The notes under the pieces were generated by a model. It was not told where the DNA came from and did not search any database. It worked only from the letters and a program-made list of their open reading frames with translations. The translations under genes and the position numbers were made by a program. Positions 55,509 through 64,000 of a stretch of DNA of 64,000 nucleotides are shown in pieces. This DNA comes from Changshengia sp963803165 (GTDB lineage Bacteria > Chloroflexota > Dormibacteria > Aeolococcales > Aeolococcaceae). Position 1 is the stretch's first letter, and each line of letters opens with the position of its first letter. The DNA is taken from NCBI GenBank assembly GCA_963803165.1, contig CAWDLK010000003.1, positions 124,001-188,000 on the forward strand. Reading direction: 5' to 3'.

Positions 55509-56492
55509 CTAGTAGTCCGCGAGGCCGCGGAGCTTGGTCTCGAGCTTGTCGACGTCCACCAGGTAGGCGTCCTCCAGGGTCTTGGCGAACGGCATCGCCG
55601 GGACCTCCGGACCGCCGATGCGCATCACCGGAGCATCAAGGTACTCGAAACACTCCTCGGCGACGATGGCGGCGACCTCGCTGCTCACCGAGACGGCCAG
55701 GTTCGCCTCCTGGGCGATCAGCACCTTGCCGCAGCGCCGGGCGCTCTCCACGATGCCGCGGCGATCGAGGGGGCGCAGCGAGCGGAGGTCGACGACCCGC
55801 ACCGAGAACCCGTCCGGGGCCAGCCGCTCGGCTGCCTGGACGGCGGTGTCGACCATCAGCCCGTAGGTGAAGACGACGATGTCCTCGCCCTCGCGGACCA
55901 CCCGGACCTGGTCCAGGGGCACGGTGTACTCGTGCTCGGGGACCTCCCCGCGGACCGACCGGTACGCCCGCTTGTGCTCGAAGTAGAGGACCGGGTCGGG
56001 GTCGCGGATGGCCGCCACCAGCATCCCCTTGGCGTCGTACGGGTTGGAGGGCACCACCACCCGGAGCCCGGGCACGTGGCAGAACATCGCCTCCAGCGAC
56101 TGGGAGTGGTAGAGGGCACCATGGACACCGCCCCCGAACGGGGCGCGGATGACCATGGGGACGTGCCAATCGTCGTTGCTCCGGTAGCGGATCTTGGCGG
56201 CCTCGCTGACGATCTGGTCCACCGCCGGGAGGATGAAGTCCTGGAACTGGATCTCGGCGATCGGCCGCATGCCGTTGAGGGCGGCGCCGATGCACACCCC
56301 GACGATGCAGGACTCGGCGAGGGGGGAGTCCATCACCCGCCACTCCCCGAACTCGCGCTGCAGGCCCTCGGTCACCCCGAAGACGCCCCCCTTGGCACCG
56401 ACGTCCTCGCCGAACACCATCACCCGGTCGTCGCGGCGCATCTCGTCGCGCATCGCCTCCCGGATCCCCTCGAGATAGGTGAGGGTGGCCAT
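55509..56492 (-). CDS. bkdB: 2-oxoacid dehydrogenase E1 beta subunit
   Basis: A 327-residue transketolase-like subunit. VMVFGEDVGAKGGVFGVTEGLQ and ESCIVGVCIGAALNGMRPIAEIQFQDFILPA are the conserved beta-subunit blocks (core motifs GEDVG and IGAALNG-x-RP-x-x-E-x-Q-x-x-DF), with MVIRAPFGGGVHGALYHSQS (His of the cofactor channel) and SNPYDAKGMLVAAIRD. The GGGVHGA version is typical of branched-chain oxoacid dehydrogenases. The start overlaps the E1-alpha stop (TGATG), so both subunits are made in equal amounts. Confidence 0.93.
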   Translation of the reverse strand: MATLTYLEGIREAMRDEMRRDDRVMVFGEDVGAKGGVFGVTEGLQREFGEWRVMDSPLAESCIVGVCIGAALNGMRPIAEIQFQDFILPAVDQIVSEAAKIRYRSNDDWHVPMVIRAPFGGGVHGALYHSQSLEAMFCHVPGLRVVVPSNPYDAKGMLVAAIRDPDPVLYFEHKRAYRSVRGEVPEHEYTVPLDQVRVVREGEDIVVFTYGLMVDTAVQAAERLAPDGFSVRVVDLRSLRPLDRRGIVESARRCGKVLIAQEANLAVSVSSEVAAIVAEECFEYLDAPVMRIGGPEVPAMPFAKTLEDAYLVDVDKLETKLRGLADY

Positions 56493-57496
56493 CACGCGTC
56501 CCCCAGGACGTGGAGCTCGATGGTCGCGGGGTCGGGCTCGAGCGCCGCCTCCGCCTCGGCGGTGGCCCCGTCGATCTCCACCTGCAGCTCGGCGCGAAGC
56601 GCCTCCGCCGCCTCCGGGGAGAGCACTCCCAGGTCGGCCAGCCGGCCCGCGTAGCGCCCGATGCAGTCGTGCTGCCGGTCCGCCTCCAGGGCCTCCTCGG
56701 TCCGGTAGCGGCGCTGGTCGTCGTCGGAGCTGTGCGAGGTGAGCCGCGGCACCTTGGCATCGATGAGGGTCGGCCCCTCGCCGGCTCGGGCCCGGGCCAC
56801 CGCCTCGGCGCACCGCCGGTAGCTCGCCACCGGGTCGGCGCCGTCGACCACCACCCCGGGGATGCCGTACGCCGCCGCCCGGTCGGCGACGTCCCGGGTG
56901 GCCATCTGCTGAGAGGCCGGCACGCTGATCGCCAGGCCGTTGTTCTGCACCACGAACACCACCGCGAGGTGGTGGATGGCGGCGAAGTTGAGGGCCTCGT
57001 GGAAGTCCCCTTCGCTGGTCGCCCCCTCCCCCGTGGTCACCACGGTGACGGCGTCCTCGCCCCGGATCCGGGCGGCCAGGGCGACCCCGGCGGCGTGGAG
57101 GAGCTGGGTGGCGACCACCGACCCGGAGCTGACGATGCGGAGCCGCCGGCTGCTGTAGTGAGCGGGCATCTGACGGCCCCCCGTGTTGGGATCGTCGGCC
57201 CGGGCGAGGGCGGCGAGCAGCTGGTCGCGCGGGGTCATCCCCACCACCAGGGTGAGGGCGAGGTCCCGGTAGTAGGGAGCCACCCAGTCGATCCCGGGCC
57301 TGACCTGCATGCCGAGGGCCACCTGGATGGCCTCCTGGCCCATCCCCGAGACCCAGAAGCGGACCAGCCCCTGGCGGTTGAGCACCCACATCCGCTCGTC
57401 GAGCAGGCGGGCCCGGAGCATGTGCCGGTACATGGCGCGGAGGGTGTCGGCGTCGATGCCGGTGACCGCCTCCGCGTCCCTGTTGGCGACTACCAC
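56492..57496 (-). CDS. bkdA: 2-oxoacid dehydrogenase E1 alpha subunit (branched-chain type)
   Basis: A 334-residue ThDP-binding subunit. YRHMLRARLLDERMWVLNRQG and GGRQMPAHYSS are typical of the branched-chain 2-oxoacid dehydrogenase alpha chain rather than pyruvate dehydrogenase. TGEGATSEGDFHEALNFAAIHHLAVVFVVQNNGLAIS contains the ThDP motif (core GEGATSEGD ... NNGLAIS), and TSHSSDDDQRRYR is the loop phosphorylated in eukaryotic homologues. AGGAG lies before GTG 57496. The complex oxidatively decarboxylates 2-oxoacids from Val, Leu and Ile, giving acyl-CoA primers for branched fatty acids. Confidence 0.92.
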   Translation of the reverse strand: MVVANRDAEAVTGIDADTLRAMYRHMLRARLLDERMWVLNRQGLVRFWVSGMGQEAIQVALGMQVRPGIDWVAPYYRDLALTLVVGMTPRDQLLAALARADDPNTGGRQMPAHYSSRRLRIVSSGSVVATQLLHAAGVALAARIRGEDAVTVVTTGEGATSEGDFHEALNFAAIHHLAVVFVVQNNGLAISVPASQQMATRDVADRAAAYGIPGVVVDGADPVASYRRCAEAVARARAGEGPTLIDAKVPRLTSHSSDDDQRRYRTEEALEADRQHDCIGRYAGRLADLGVLSPEAAEALRAELQVEIDGATAEAEAALEPDPATIELHVLGDA

Positions 57497-57591
57497 TCTC
57501 TCTCTCCTGCCGAGCCTCGGGGCCCGGGAAAACCTGCCTGCGACGCGGGGAGCCGGCCCTGGCGCTCAGGGCCGCGGGAGGCTGCCATATT

Positions 57592-57621
57592 CCGAAGCCG
57601 GTGGGGAGCCGCTGGTTTCGG
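57592..57621 (-). terminator. Hairpin between lpd and the E1 alpha gene
   Basis: CCGAAGCC and GGTTTCGG pair (one G-T pair) around a 14-base loop, just past the lpd stop on the minus strand. It may reduce read-through into the E1 genes. Confidence 0.4.
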
Positions 57622-57629
57622 CGGCGCCC

Positions 57630-59024
57630 TCAGACGTGGATCGGTTCGCCGGTGGCGGCGAGCGCGGCCTCCATGAGGATCTCGCTGACGGTGGGGTGCG
57701 GCGCGATCGCCCGGCCCAGCTCGAAGGGGGTGGCCTCGAGCAGGCCCCCCAGGGCCGCGGCGTAGATGAGCTCGGTGACCTCGGGGCCGATCATGTGGAC
57801 GCCGAGGAGGGTGCCGTCGGCGCCCGCCACCACCTTGCAGAAGCCCTTCTCGCCCCAGATCTGGGAGCGCGCGTTGCCCGTGGTGGGGAAGACCCCGACG
57901 CTCACCTCGTGGCCGGCCGTGCGGGCCTCCTCCTCGGAGAGCCCGATCGAGGCGATCTGGGGGGTGCAGTAGGTGGTGCGGGGCACCAGGTTGGGGTCCA
58001 GGGGGTGAGGCTCCCGTCCGGCGATGACCTCGGCGGCGATGATGCCCTCGTGGCTCCCCTTGTGGGCGAGGAGGAAGCCGCCGATCACGTCGCCGATGGC
58101 GTAGACGCCCTCCTGGGCGGTGCGCAGGTCAGGCCCGGCGCGCACGAATCCCCGATCCAGCTCCACCGCCGTGGTCTCCAGGCCCACGTCCTCGGTGTTA
58201 GGGGAGCGGCCCACGGCGACCAGCAGGATCTCGGCAGAGAGGCGCTCCTCCCTGTCCCCGTGGGCCACGGTGACCTCGACCCCGTCCTCGCCGCGCCGGA
58301 CCGAGGCGAGGTCCAGGGTGGCCCCCACCAGGCAGCGGATCCCGCGGGCCTCGAAGTGCTTGCCCAGCTCGACACCGATCGCCCGGTCCTCCAGGGGGAC
58401 CAGGCGGTCGAGCATCTCCACCACGGTCACCTCGGCCCCGCAGCTGCGCCAGAAGGAGGCGAACTCGACGCCGACCGCGCCGGCGCCCAGGACGATGGCG
58501 GAGCCGGGGACGTGGTCGAGGGTGAGGGCGTGGTCGGAGTTGAGCACGGTGCGGCCGTCCGCCTCGGCGCCGGGCACCTGCTTGGGGCGGGAGCCGGTGG
58601 CGACGACCACCGCACTCGCCTCCACCTCGACCGCACCGCTCTGGCCGCCCGCCACCCTCAGCCGCCCCGGGCCGTCCAGCCGGCCCCGGCCGCGCACCAC
58701 CTCGATGTGGTGCTTCTTCATGAGGAACTCGACACCCTTGTGGAGCTGGCCCACCACCTGGTCGCGGTGCTTGGCCACCTGCGGGTAGTCGAGCTCGACG
58801 CCCGAGACCCTCACCCCGAGGCGGCCACCCTGGCGCGCCTGGTCGAGGACGAACGCCGATTGGAGCAGCGCCTTGGTGGGGATGCAGCCGCGATGAAGGC
58901 AGGTGCCACCCAGCTTGTCCTCCTCCACCACCGCGGTGCGCAGGCCGAGCTGGGCAGCGCGGATGGCACCCACGTACCCGCCCATGCCCCCGCCCAGGAA
59001 GACGACATCGAAGCGACCCGGCAT
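57630..59024 (-). CDS. lpdA: Dihydrolipoyl dehydrogenase (E3)
   Basis: A 464-residue flavoprotein disulfide reductase. FLGGGMGGYVGAIRAAQLG binds FAD, LGGTCLHRGCIPTKALL contains the redox-active C-x4-C pair, VLGAGAVGVEFASFWRSCG binds NAD, VYAIGDVIGG is the second FAD motif, and AIAPHPTVSE carries the catalytic His-Glu pair. It re-oxidises the dihydrolipoyl group of E2. TATACT lies nine bases before the ATG on this strand, so the leader is very short. It is the first gene of the lpd-E1a-E1b-E2 cluster. Confidence 0.96.
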   Translation of the reverse strand: MPGRFDVVFLGGGMGGYVGAIRAAQLGLRTAVVEEDKLGGTCLHRGCIPTKALLQSAFVLDQARQGGRLGVRVSGVELDYPQVAKHRDQVVGQLHKGVEFLMKKHHIEVVRGRGRLDGPGRLRVAGGQSGAVEVEASAVVVATGSRPKQVPGAEADGRTVLNSDHALTLDHVPGSAIVLGAGAVGVEFASFWRSCGAEVTVVEMLDRLVPLEDRAIGVELGKHFEARGIRCLVGATLDLASVRRGEDGVEVTVAHGDREERLSAEILLVAVGRSPNTEDVGLETTAVELDRGFVRAGPDLRTAQEGVYAIGDVIGGFLLAHKGSHEGIIAAEVIAGREPHPLDPNLVPRTTYCTPQIASIGLSEEEARTAGHEVSVGVFPTTGNARSQIWGEKGFCKVVAGADGTLLGVHMIGPEVTELIYAAALGGLLEATPFELGRAIAPHPTVSEILMEAALAATGEPIHV

Positions 59025-59126
59025 CGGAACGCGAGTATAGAGAGGCGGGACGGCCGGACCCGAGTACCCTGGGCAGCGTGAACCCCGACCCCCCGGCCGT
59101 GGACCCCGGCCGGTGAGCCCGCGGCG

Positions 59127-59387
59127 ATGAACACCGTCGAGCTGGCGCTGGTCGTCGCCGGCCTGGTGATCGGGGTCGGCGTCGGCTATGACGCCGAGCG
59201 CTGGGGGCGGAGCGTCAACCTCTGGAGCCTCGCCGGCGCCCTCTTCAGCGTGGTGGCGCTGGTGGCGTGGCTCCTGGTCCGCCACTGGGACGCCAACGGC
59301 CGGCGGGAGGCGGGGGTGGAGCTGCCCCCCGGGATGTGGCGCTGGCTGCGGCTCCGCCGCCACGCCCGGATCGCCGGCGCGAGCTGA
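59127..59387 (+). CDS. Small membrane protein, 86 aa
   Basis: An 86-residue protein with two hydrophobic helices (residues 4-20 and 32-49) and a basic, Arg-rich C-terminal tail (WRWLRLRRHARI). The helices are separated by a loop with YDAERWGRS. It is divergent from lpdA. Upstream lies a possible 12-codon leader ORF at 59078-59116 preceded by TACCCT. No family with known function was recognised. Confidence 0.6.
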   Translation: MNTVELALVVAGLVIGVGVGYDAERWGRSVNLWSLAGALFSVVALVAWLLVRHWDANGRREAGVELPPGMWRWLRLRRHARIAGAS

Positions 59388-59401
59388 GCCTCAGCCTCGA
59401 G

Positions 59402-59419
59402 CGCCCCGCGCCGGGGGCG
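59402..59419. terminator. Hairpin between convergent small membrane protein and ctp genes
   Basis: CGCCCC-GCGCCG-GGGGCG forms a 6-bp GC stem between the two gene ends. Confidence 0.5.
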
Positions 59420-59428
59420 GCACCCCCA

Positions 59429-60814
59429 CTACCCCTGGGCAGCGGCGAGGGCCGCCTGGAGCTGGGGGTCCTGGGAGGGGTTGGCCGATTGGGCCTCGAG
59501 GGTGAAGAGGTCGTCGGGGCTCGGCAGGCTCACCGGGTCGTCGGGGGTGATGCCCTTGCCGTCGATGCTCTCCCCGCCGGGCCCGTACCACTTCTCCACG
59601 GTGAGGTGCAGGTCGCTGCCGTCGGGCAAGGGGAAGTCGAGCTGCACCGAGCCCTTGCCGAAGGTGGTCGCGCCGACCACGCTGGCCCGGTGGTAGTCGC
59701 GAAGCGCCGCCGTGACGATCTCGGAGGCCGAGGCGGTGCCGCCGTCGACGAGGACCACCAGGGGGAGGGTGGGAGCGAGACCGCCTGATTGGATCTGATC
59801 GTGGATCACCGTCTCGGCGGTCGAGGGCTGACCCTGCAGGTCCATCCGGCCCCGCCGCACGACCACGTCCTGCTCGGCGCCGTGGCGGGTGAGAAACTGG
59901 CTGGCGAGGGTCACCGCCGCGGTCACGTAGCCGCCGCCATTGCCGCGCAGGTCGAGGACCACCGCAGTGGCACCGCCGGCGAGTTCCGTCTTGAGCTGCG
60001 CGACCGCGTCCTGCGCGGTGCTGGCGCCGAAGCTGGTGACCTGGAGATCGAGCACGGTGCCGAACATCCGGCTGTACACGGTGGGGATCTGCAGGTTGGC
60101 CCGCTTCACCGTGAAGGAGAGCTCCGCCGTGCCGCGCTCCACGGTCAGGGTGACCGACGTTCCCGCGGCGCCGTCGATGAGCGCCGAGACCTTGGAGAGC
60201 TGCTGGTCGGGGGCCGCGCCCAGGCTGGAGATCCGGGTCTGCCCCACCGCCACCAGCACGTCGCCGTTGCGCAGGCCGGCGTGCTCCGCGGGCTGGCCGT
60301 GGAGGACGTCCTCGATCGCCAGGAGGGTCGGGGACTCCCCGGTGGCGCAGAGCGACGCCCCGGCGCACCGCTCCTCCAGCGCGATGCCGATGCTCCCGCT
60401 GCGCTGCTGGTTGATGGCGGCGCTGAACTGCTGGTACTGGCTCCGGGTGAAGAAGGTGCTGAAGCGGTCGCCGTAGGTGGTGTCGAGGGCTTGGACGAGG
60501 GCCGCCTCGCTGGCCTGGGTGCCGAGGCTGCCGGGGACACCCCGGAGCACGTAGTTGCCCTGGATGTCCTGCCAGGCCGTCTGGATCGAGGTCTCGTCGA
60601 GACCCCCGAATCGGGGGAAGATGCTCGCCAGGCCGGGGCCGAAGGGGACGGCGCCGAGGTTGGCAACCAGCAGGCCACCGAGGTAGAGGCCGAGGACGGC
60701 CACCGCCGCGTGGCTCCAGAAGCCCGCGTGCAGCCGGGGCCATCGGGGGCGGCGCGCGGCCGGGGCGGGGGGCTCCTCCCCCAGCTCACCGCCGGCTTCG
60801 GGCCCGCCGGTCAC
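59429..60814 (-). CDS. C-terminal processing protease, S41 family (Ctp)
   Basis: A 461-residue protease. One transmembrane helix (about 32-52) anchors it outside the cytoplasm. A PDZ domain follows (IGIALEERC ... ALEDVLHGQPAEHAGLRNGDVLVAVGQ, core GDVLVAVG). The catalytic domain has VLDLRGNGGGYVTAAV, GGTASASEIVTAALRDY with nucleophile Ser and ATTFGKGSVQ with the general-base Lys. The PDZ loop carries an insertion with two Cys residues (RCAGASLCATG), possibly a disulfide. GTG 60814 overlaps the ftsX stop, so it is coupled to FtsEX, which in several bacteria controls cell-wall hydrolases. Confidence 0.92.
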   Translation of the reverse strand: MTGGPEAGGELGEEPPAPAARRPRWPRLHAGFWSHAAVAVLGLYLGGLLVANLGAVPFGPGLASIFPRFGGLDETSIQTAWQDIQGNYVLRGVPGSLGTQASEAALVQALDTTYGDRFSTFFTRSQYQQFSAAINQQRSGSIGIALEERCAGASLCATGESPTLLAIEDVLHGQPAEHAGLRNGDVLVAVGQTRISSLGAAPDQQLSKVSALIDGAAGTSVTLTVERGTAELSFTVKRANLQIPTVYSRMFGTVLDLQVTSFGASTAQDAVAQLKTELAGGATAVVLDLRGNGGGYVTAAVTLASQFLTRHGAEQDVVVRRGRMDLQGQPSTAETVIHDQIQSGGLAPTLPLVVLVDGGTASASEIVTAALRDYHRASVVGATTFGKGSVQLDFPLPDGSDLHLTVEKWYGPGGESIDGKGITPDDPVSLPSPDDLFTLEAQSANPSQDPQLQAALAAAQG

Positions 60815-61716
60815 ACGTGGAGGAACCGGCGCACCCCGAGGAAGCTGCCGAAGCCACCCAGCATGGCGCCGAAGACGAGCAGCAGCAGGACCAGCGCGGT
60901 CAGGAAGGCGCCGTCGAAGCTCACCCCCAGGAAGGCCCGGGTGTTGGCCTGCTCGAGGACGAAGCGGTAGGCGAGCCCGACCACCGTCCCCCCCAGCGCA
61001 GCCGCCAGCACCCCTCCGAAGATGCCCTCCAGGATGAAGGGCCAGCGCACGAACCAGTCGCTCGCCCCGACCAGCTTCATGATCTCGATCTCAGTGCGCC
61101 GGATGTACACCGCGGTCCGGATCGTGTTCATGATGATCACCAGGCTGATCACCGCCAGCACCACGGAGAGGATGCCGCCCACCCACACCGTCCAGGTGAT
61201 CACGGTCTGCAGGCGCGGGATGACGGTCGGGCTGTAGTCGGTGGCCGACCCGCTGCTGGTGTCGACCACCGGGAGCGACTTGGCCACGCCGTTGAGCTGG
61301 GTCAGGTCGGTGAGGGTGCGGACGTGGAGGTCGATCGAGGCCGGCAGCGGGTTGGTGCCCAGGGTGTTGATCGCCGGCTGCAGCTGGAGTCCGCGCTGCT
61401 GCGCGGCGGTCACCGCCTGGTCCTTGCTGGTGAAGGTGACGCCGTTGACCCGCGGGTCGTGACCGAAGCGCAGCTCGTAGTCGGCGATGGTGCGCATCGA
61501 GAGCGAGTCCTGGAGGTAGATGTGGATCTCGTCCGCCTGCACCTCCTGCTGGTTGAGGATCGCGTCGACGGTGTGGGTGAGCAGGAGGGTGCCGCCGACC
61601 AGCAGCATGATCAGCCCCATGGTGAAGACGCCGGCCATCGACACCGCCAGGTTGCGGGTGAAGTTCTGCCCGGCGGCGACCAGTGCGAAGCGGATCGAGG
61701 CGAGCAGCCCCCTCAT
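60811..61716 (-). CDS. ftsX: Cell-division ABC permease FtsX
   Basis: A 301-residue membrane protein with one N-terminal helix (about 24-46), a large extracytoplasmic domain (QQEVQADEIHIYLQDSLS ... VTFTSKDQAV, the FtsX ECD pattern of V-x-V-(Y/F)-L), and three C-terminal helices with NTIRTAVYIRRTEIEIMKLVGASDWFVRWPFILEG, in which the motif RR-x-EIEIMKLVGA contacts FtsE. It couples cytosolic ATP hydrolysis to wall hydrolysis outside. ATG 61716 overlaps the ftsE stop. Confidence 0.95.
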   Translation of the reverse strand: MRGLLASIRFALVAAGQNFTRNLAVSMAGVFTMGLIMLLVGGTLLLTHTVDAILNQQEVQADEIHIYLQDSLSMRTIADYELRFGHDPRVNGVTFTSKDQAVTAAQQRGLQLQPAINTLGTNPLPASIDLHVRTLTDLTQLNGVAKSLPVVDTSSGSATDYSPTVIPRLQTVITWTVWVGGILSVVLAVISLVIIMNTIRTAVYIRRTEIEIMKLVGASDWFVRWPFILEGIFGGVLAAALGGTVVGLAYRFVLEQANTRAFLGVSFDGAFLTALVLLLLVFGAMLGGFGSFLGVRRFLHV

Positions 61717-62474
61717 ATCGTCGCTTCGCCCTCGCGAAGGTAACCCCCCTCCTCCTCGTCGCGCACCACCCGGCCGGAGTCGATGGCGATGACCCGGCGG
61801 CGGCAGAGGTCGACGATCTCCCGGTTGTGGGTCGCCATCACCACGGTGGTGCCGCGGTGGTTGATCTGGAGCAGGAGCTGGACGATCCCCCACGAGGTGT
61901 CGGGGTCGAGGTTGCCGGTGGGCTCGTCGGCGAGGAAGATGCGCGGCCGGTGGACCAGGGCGCGGGCGATCGCCACCCGCTGCTGCTCACCGCCCGAAAG
62001 CTCGGACGGGAAGGTGTCGAGCTTGTCCTCGAGGCCGACGATCCAGAGTGTCTCCTCCACCTTCTCTTTGAGGTGGCGCTGCCCCGGCCGGGTCACCTGG
62101 AGCGCGAAGGCGACGTTCTGCGCGACGGTCAGCTTGGGCAGCAGCTTGTAGTCCTGGAAGACGATGCCGAACTTGCGCCGCAGCCTGGGCAGCCGCCGCC
62201 GGCTCATCCGGGTGGTCTCCTGGCCGTCGACGAAGATCCGCCCGGTGGAGGCGATCTCCTCCCGGATGAGGAGCCGGACGAGGGTGGTCTTGCCGGAGCC
62301 GCTGGCGCCGACGACGAAACAGAAGTCCCCCTGGTGGATGGCCAGGTCGACGTCGCGAACCGCCTCGCATCCGTTGGGGTAGGTCTTGCTGACCCCATGG
62401 AACGAGATGACCGGTCGCAGCCCCACCTCGGGGAGCTCGCCCGCCTGGGGCGGCATGACCGCCGCGAGGCTCAC
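61713..62474 (-). CDS. ftsE: Cell-division ABC ATPase FtsE
   Basis: A 253-residue ATPase. After a 20-residue extension come VISFHGVSKTYPNG, Walker A GASGSGKTT, the Q-loop VFQDYKLLPKLTVAQNVAFAL that is typical of FtsE, signature ELSGGEQQRVAIARAL, Walker B IFLADEPTGNLDP and the H-loop ATHNREIVD. It drives FtsX. GTG 62474 has no evident ribosome site; ATG 62456 is an alternative that removes six residues. A TATACT element lies about 220 bases upstream. Confidence 0.95.
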   Translation of the reverse strand: MSLAAVMPPQAGELPEVGLRPVISFHGVSKTYPNGCEAVRDVDLAIHQGDFCFVVGASGSGKTTLVRLLIREEIASTGRIFVDGQETTRMSRRRLPRLRRKFGIVFQDYKLLPKLTVAQNVAFALQVTRPGQRHLKEKVEETLWIVGLEDKLDTFPSELSGGEQQRVAIARALVHRPRIFLADEPTGNLDPDTSWGIVQLLLQINHRGTTVVMATHNREIVDLCRRRVIAIDSGRVVRDEEEGGYLREGEATI

Positions 62475-62694
62475 GGCTCGAGGCCTCGCGCGGCTGAGGC
62501 GAGAGTGCGCACCGGCGGCCGCTGGCGGCGTGCGGTGGGCGCGCTCGCGAAGAGAAACGGGGGAAGGGTCATAGGGGTGTGACGTTCCGATCGTTCAACG
62601 GCGGTTTCCCGGGGGATCGGGAGGCCGGGAGGTGGCCCCGGATGGGGTGGGTGGGGACGTGGAGTGGGACGACGACCCGACGCGGGACCGATCG

Positions 62695-62700
62695 AGTATA
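62695..62700 (-). promoter_or_regulatory. -10 element TATACT upstream of ftsE
   Basis: TATACT on the minus strand between prfB and ftsE. A -35 box is not clear. If used, the ftsE leader is about 215 bases long. Confidence 0.4.
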
Positions 62701-62708
62701 GCCGCGCT

Positions 62709-62727
62709 GCCCGCGCCGTGGGCGGGC
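62709..62727 (-). terminator. Hairpin after prfB
   Basis: GCCCGC-N7-GCGGGC pairs just beyond the prfB stop on the minus strand, before the ftsE promoter. Confidence 0.45.
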
Positions 62728-62737
62728 CTGGGAAGCC

Positions 62738-63893
<1,156 letters not shown>

Positions 63894-63965
63894 GGCGTGG
63901 TGGAGTGTACCCGCTGGGTCCGGGCGCCACCCCGCGGACCAGCCAGGGTGACCGGCGGGGAGGCT

Positions 63966-64000
63966 TCAGTCGATGTCGCGGAAGCGCCGGCCGTGCTTGA
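63966..64000 (-). CDS. 3' end of an unidentified gene (partial)
   Basis: The last eleven codons of a minus-strand frame, reading KHGRRFRDID before a TGA at 63968-63966, lie at the window edge upstream of prfB. The fragment is too short to identify. secA is often found upstream of prfB in other bacteria, but nothing here shows it. Confidence 0.35.
   Translation of the reverse strand, partial: KHGRRFRDID

Overview
The window is very GC-rich bacterial chromosome (roughly 70% or more by eye) with dense, often ATGA/GTGA-overlapped genes and no phage, transposase or CRISPR array. GTG starts are frequent. Many genes have a TAnnnT hexamer exactly 6-7 nt before the start codon and no Shine-Dalgarno sequence, which looks like leaderless transcription. 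One arsenate reductase is of the mycothiol-dependent actinobacterial type. prfB keeps the classical programmed frameshift. Together this suggests a soil-type member of the Terrabacteria (Actinomycetota, Chloroflexota or a neighbouring lineage such as Dormibacterota); the phylum is inference only.

Layout. 1-5.7 kb: end of a response regulator, VIT1/CCC1-type transporter, YwaF-like membrane protein, NAD-type isocitrate dehydrogenase, MutY, an odd formyltransferase and a degenerate GGDEF-like protein. 5.8-8.8 kb: tRNA-Phe, a VapBC-type toxin-antitoxin pair, and a NarL-type two-component system. 9.0-15.8 kb: an arsenic island with two ArsR-ArsC fusion genes at its edges, a second arsC, an FAD oxidoreductase, and divergent arsR / arsDA around tandem operators; no arsenite permease is seen. 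15.8-17.1 kb: a protein with two HTH repeats and a LAGLIDADG-like domain lacking catalytic acids. 17.1-21.6 kb: pstSCAB-phoU with a Pho-box-like repeat. 22-29.4 kb: hemerythrin-MFS-UbiA operon, YCII protein, a frameshifted OmpR regulator with its kinase, PanE-like reductase, lipoprotein. 29.5-37 kb: DHA2 exporter/TetR pair, UppP, FUSC-type protein, PadR regulator, Na/Ca exchanger. 37.1-40.2 kb: four small secreted proteins followed by a SipW/Sec11-type signal peptidase, a candidate surface-fibre cassette. 40-49.2 kb: second DHA2/TetR pair, Dtd, ABC transporter, Nudix-like regulator, tRNA-Val, RpiA, LipA/LipB. 49.3-59 kb: PruA, MpaB-like oxygenase, and a complete branched-chain 2-oxoacid dehydrogenase (E3, E1a, E1b, E2). 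59-64 kb: CtpA-like protease, FtsEX and PrfB.

How the genes fit together. LipA and LipB supply the lipoyl group needed by the E2 subunit encoded 5 kb away. The ars genes form one divergently controlled resistance locus. PstSCAB-PhoU is a complete phosphate uptake and signalling unit. FtsE and FtsX are ATGA-coupled to a periplasmic protease. The signal peptidase overlaps the last secreted-protein gene, so it is probably dedicated to that cassette.
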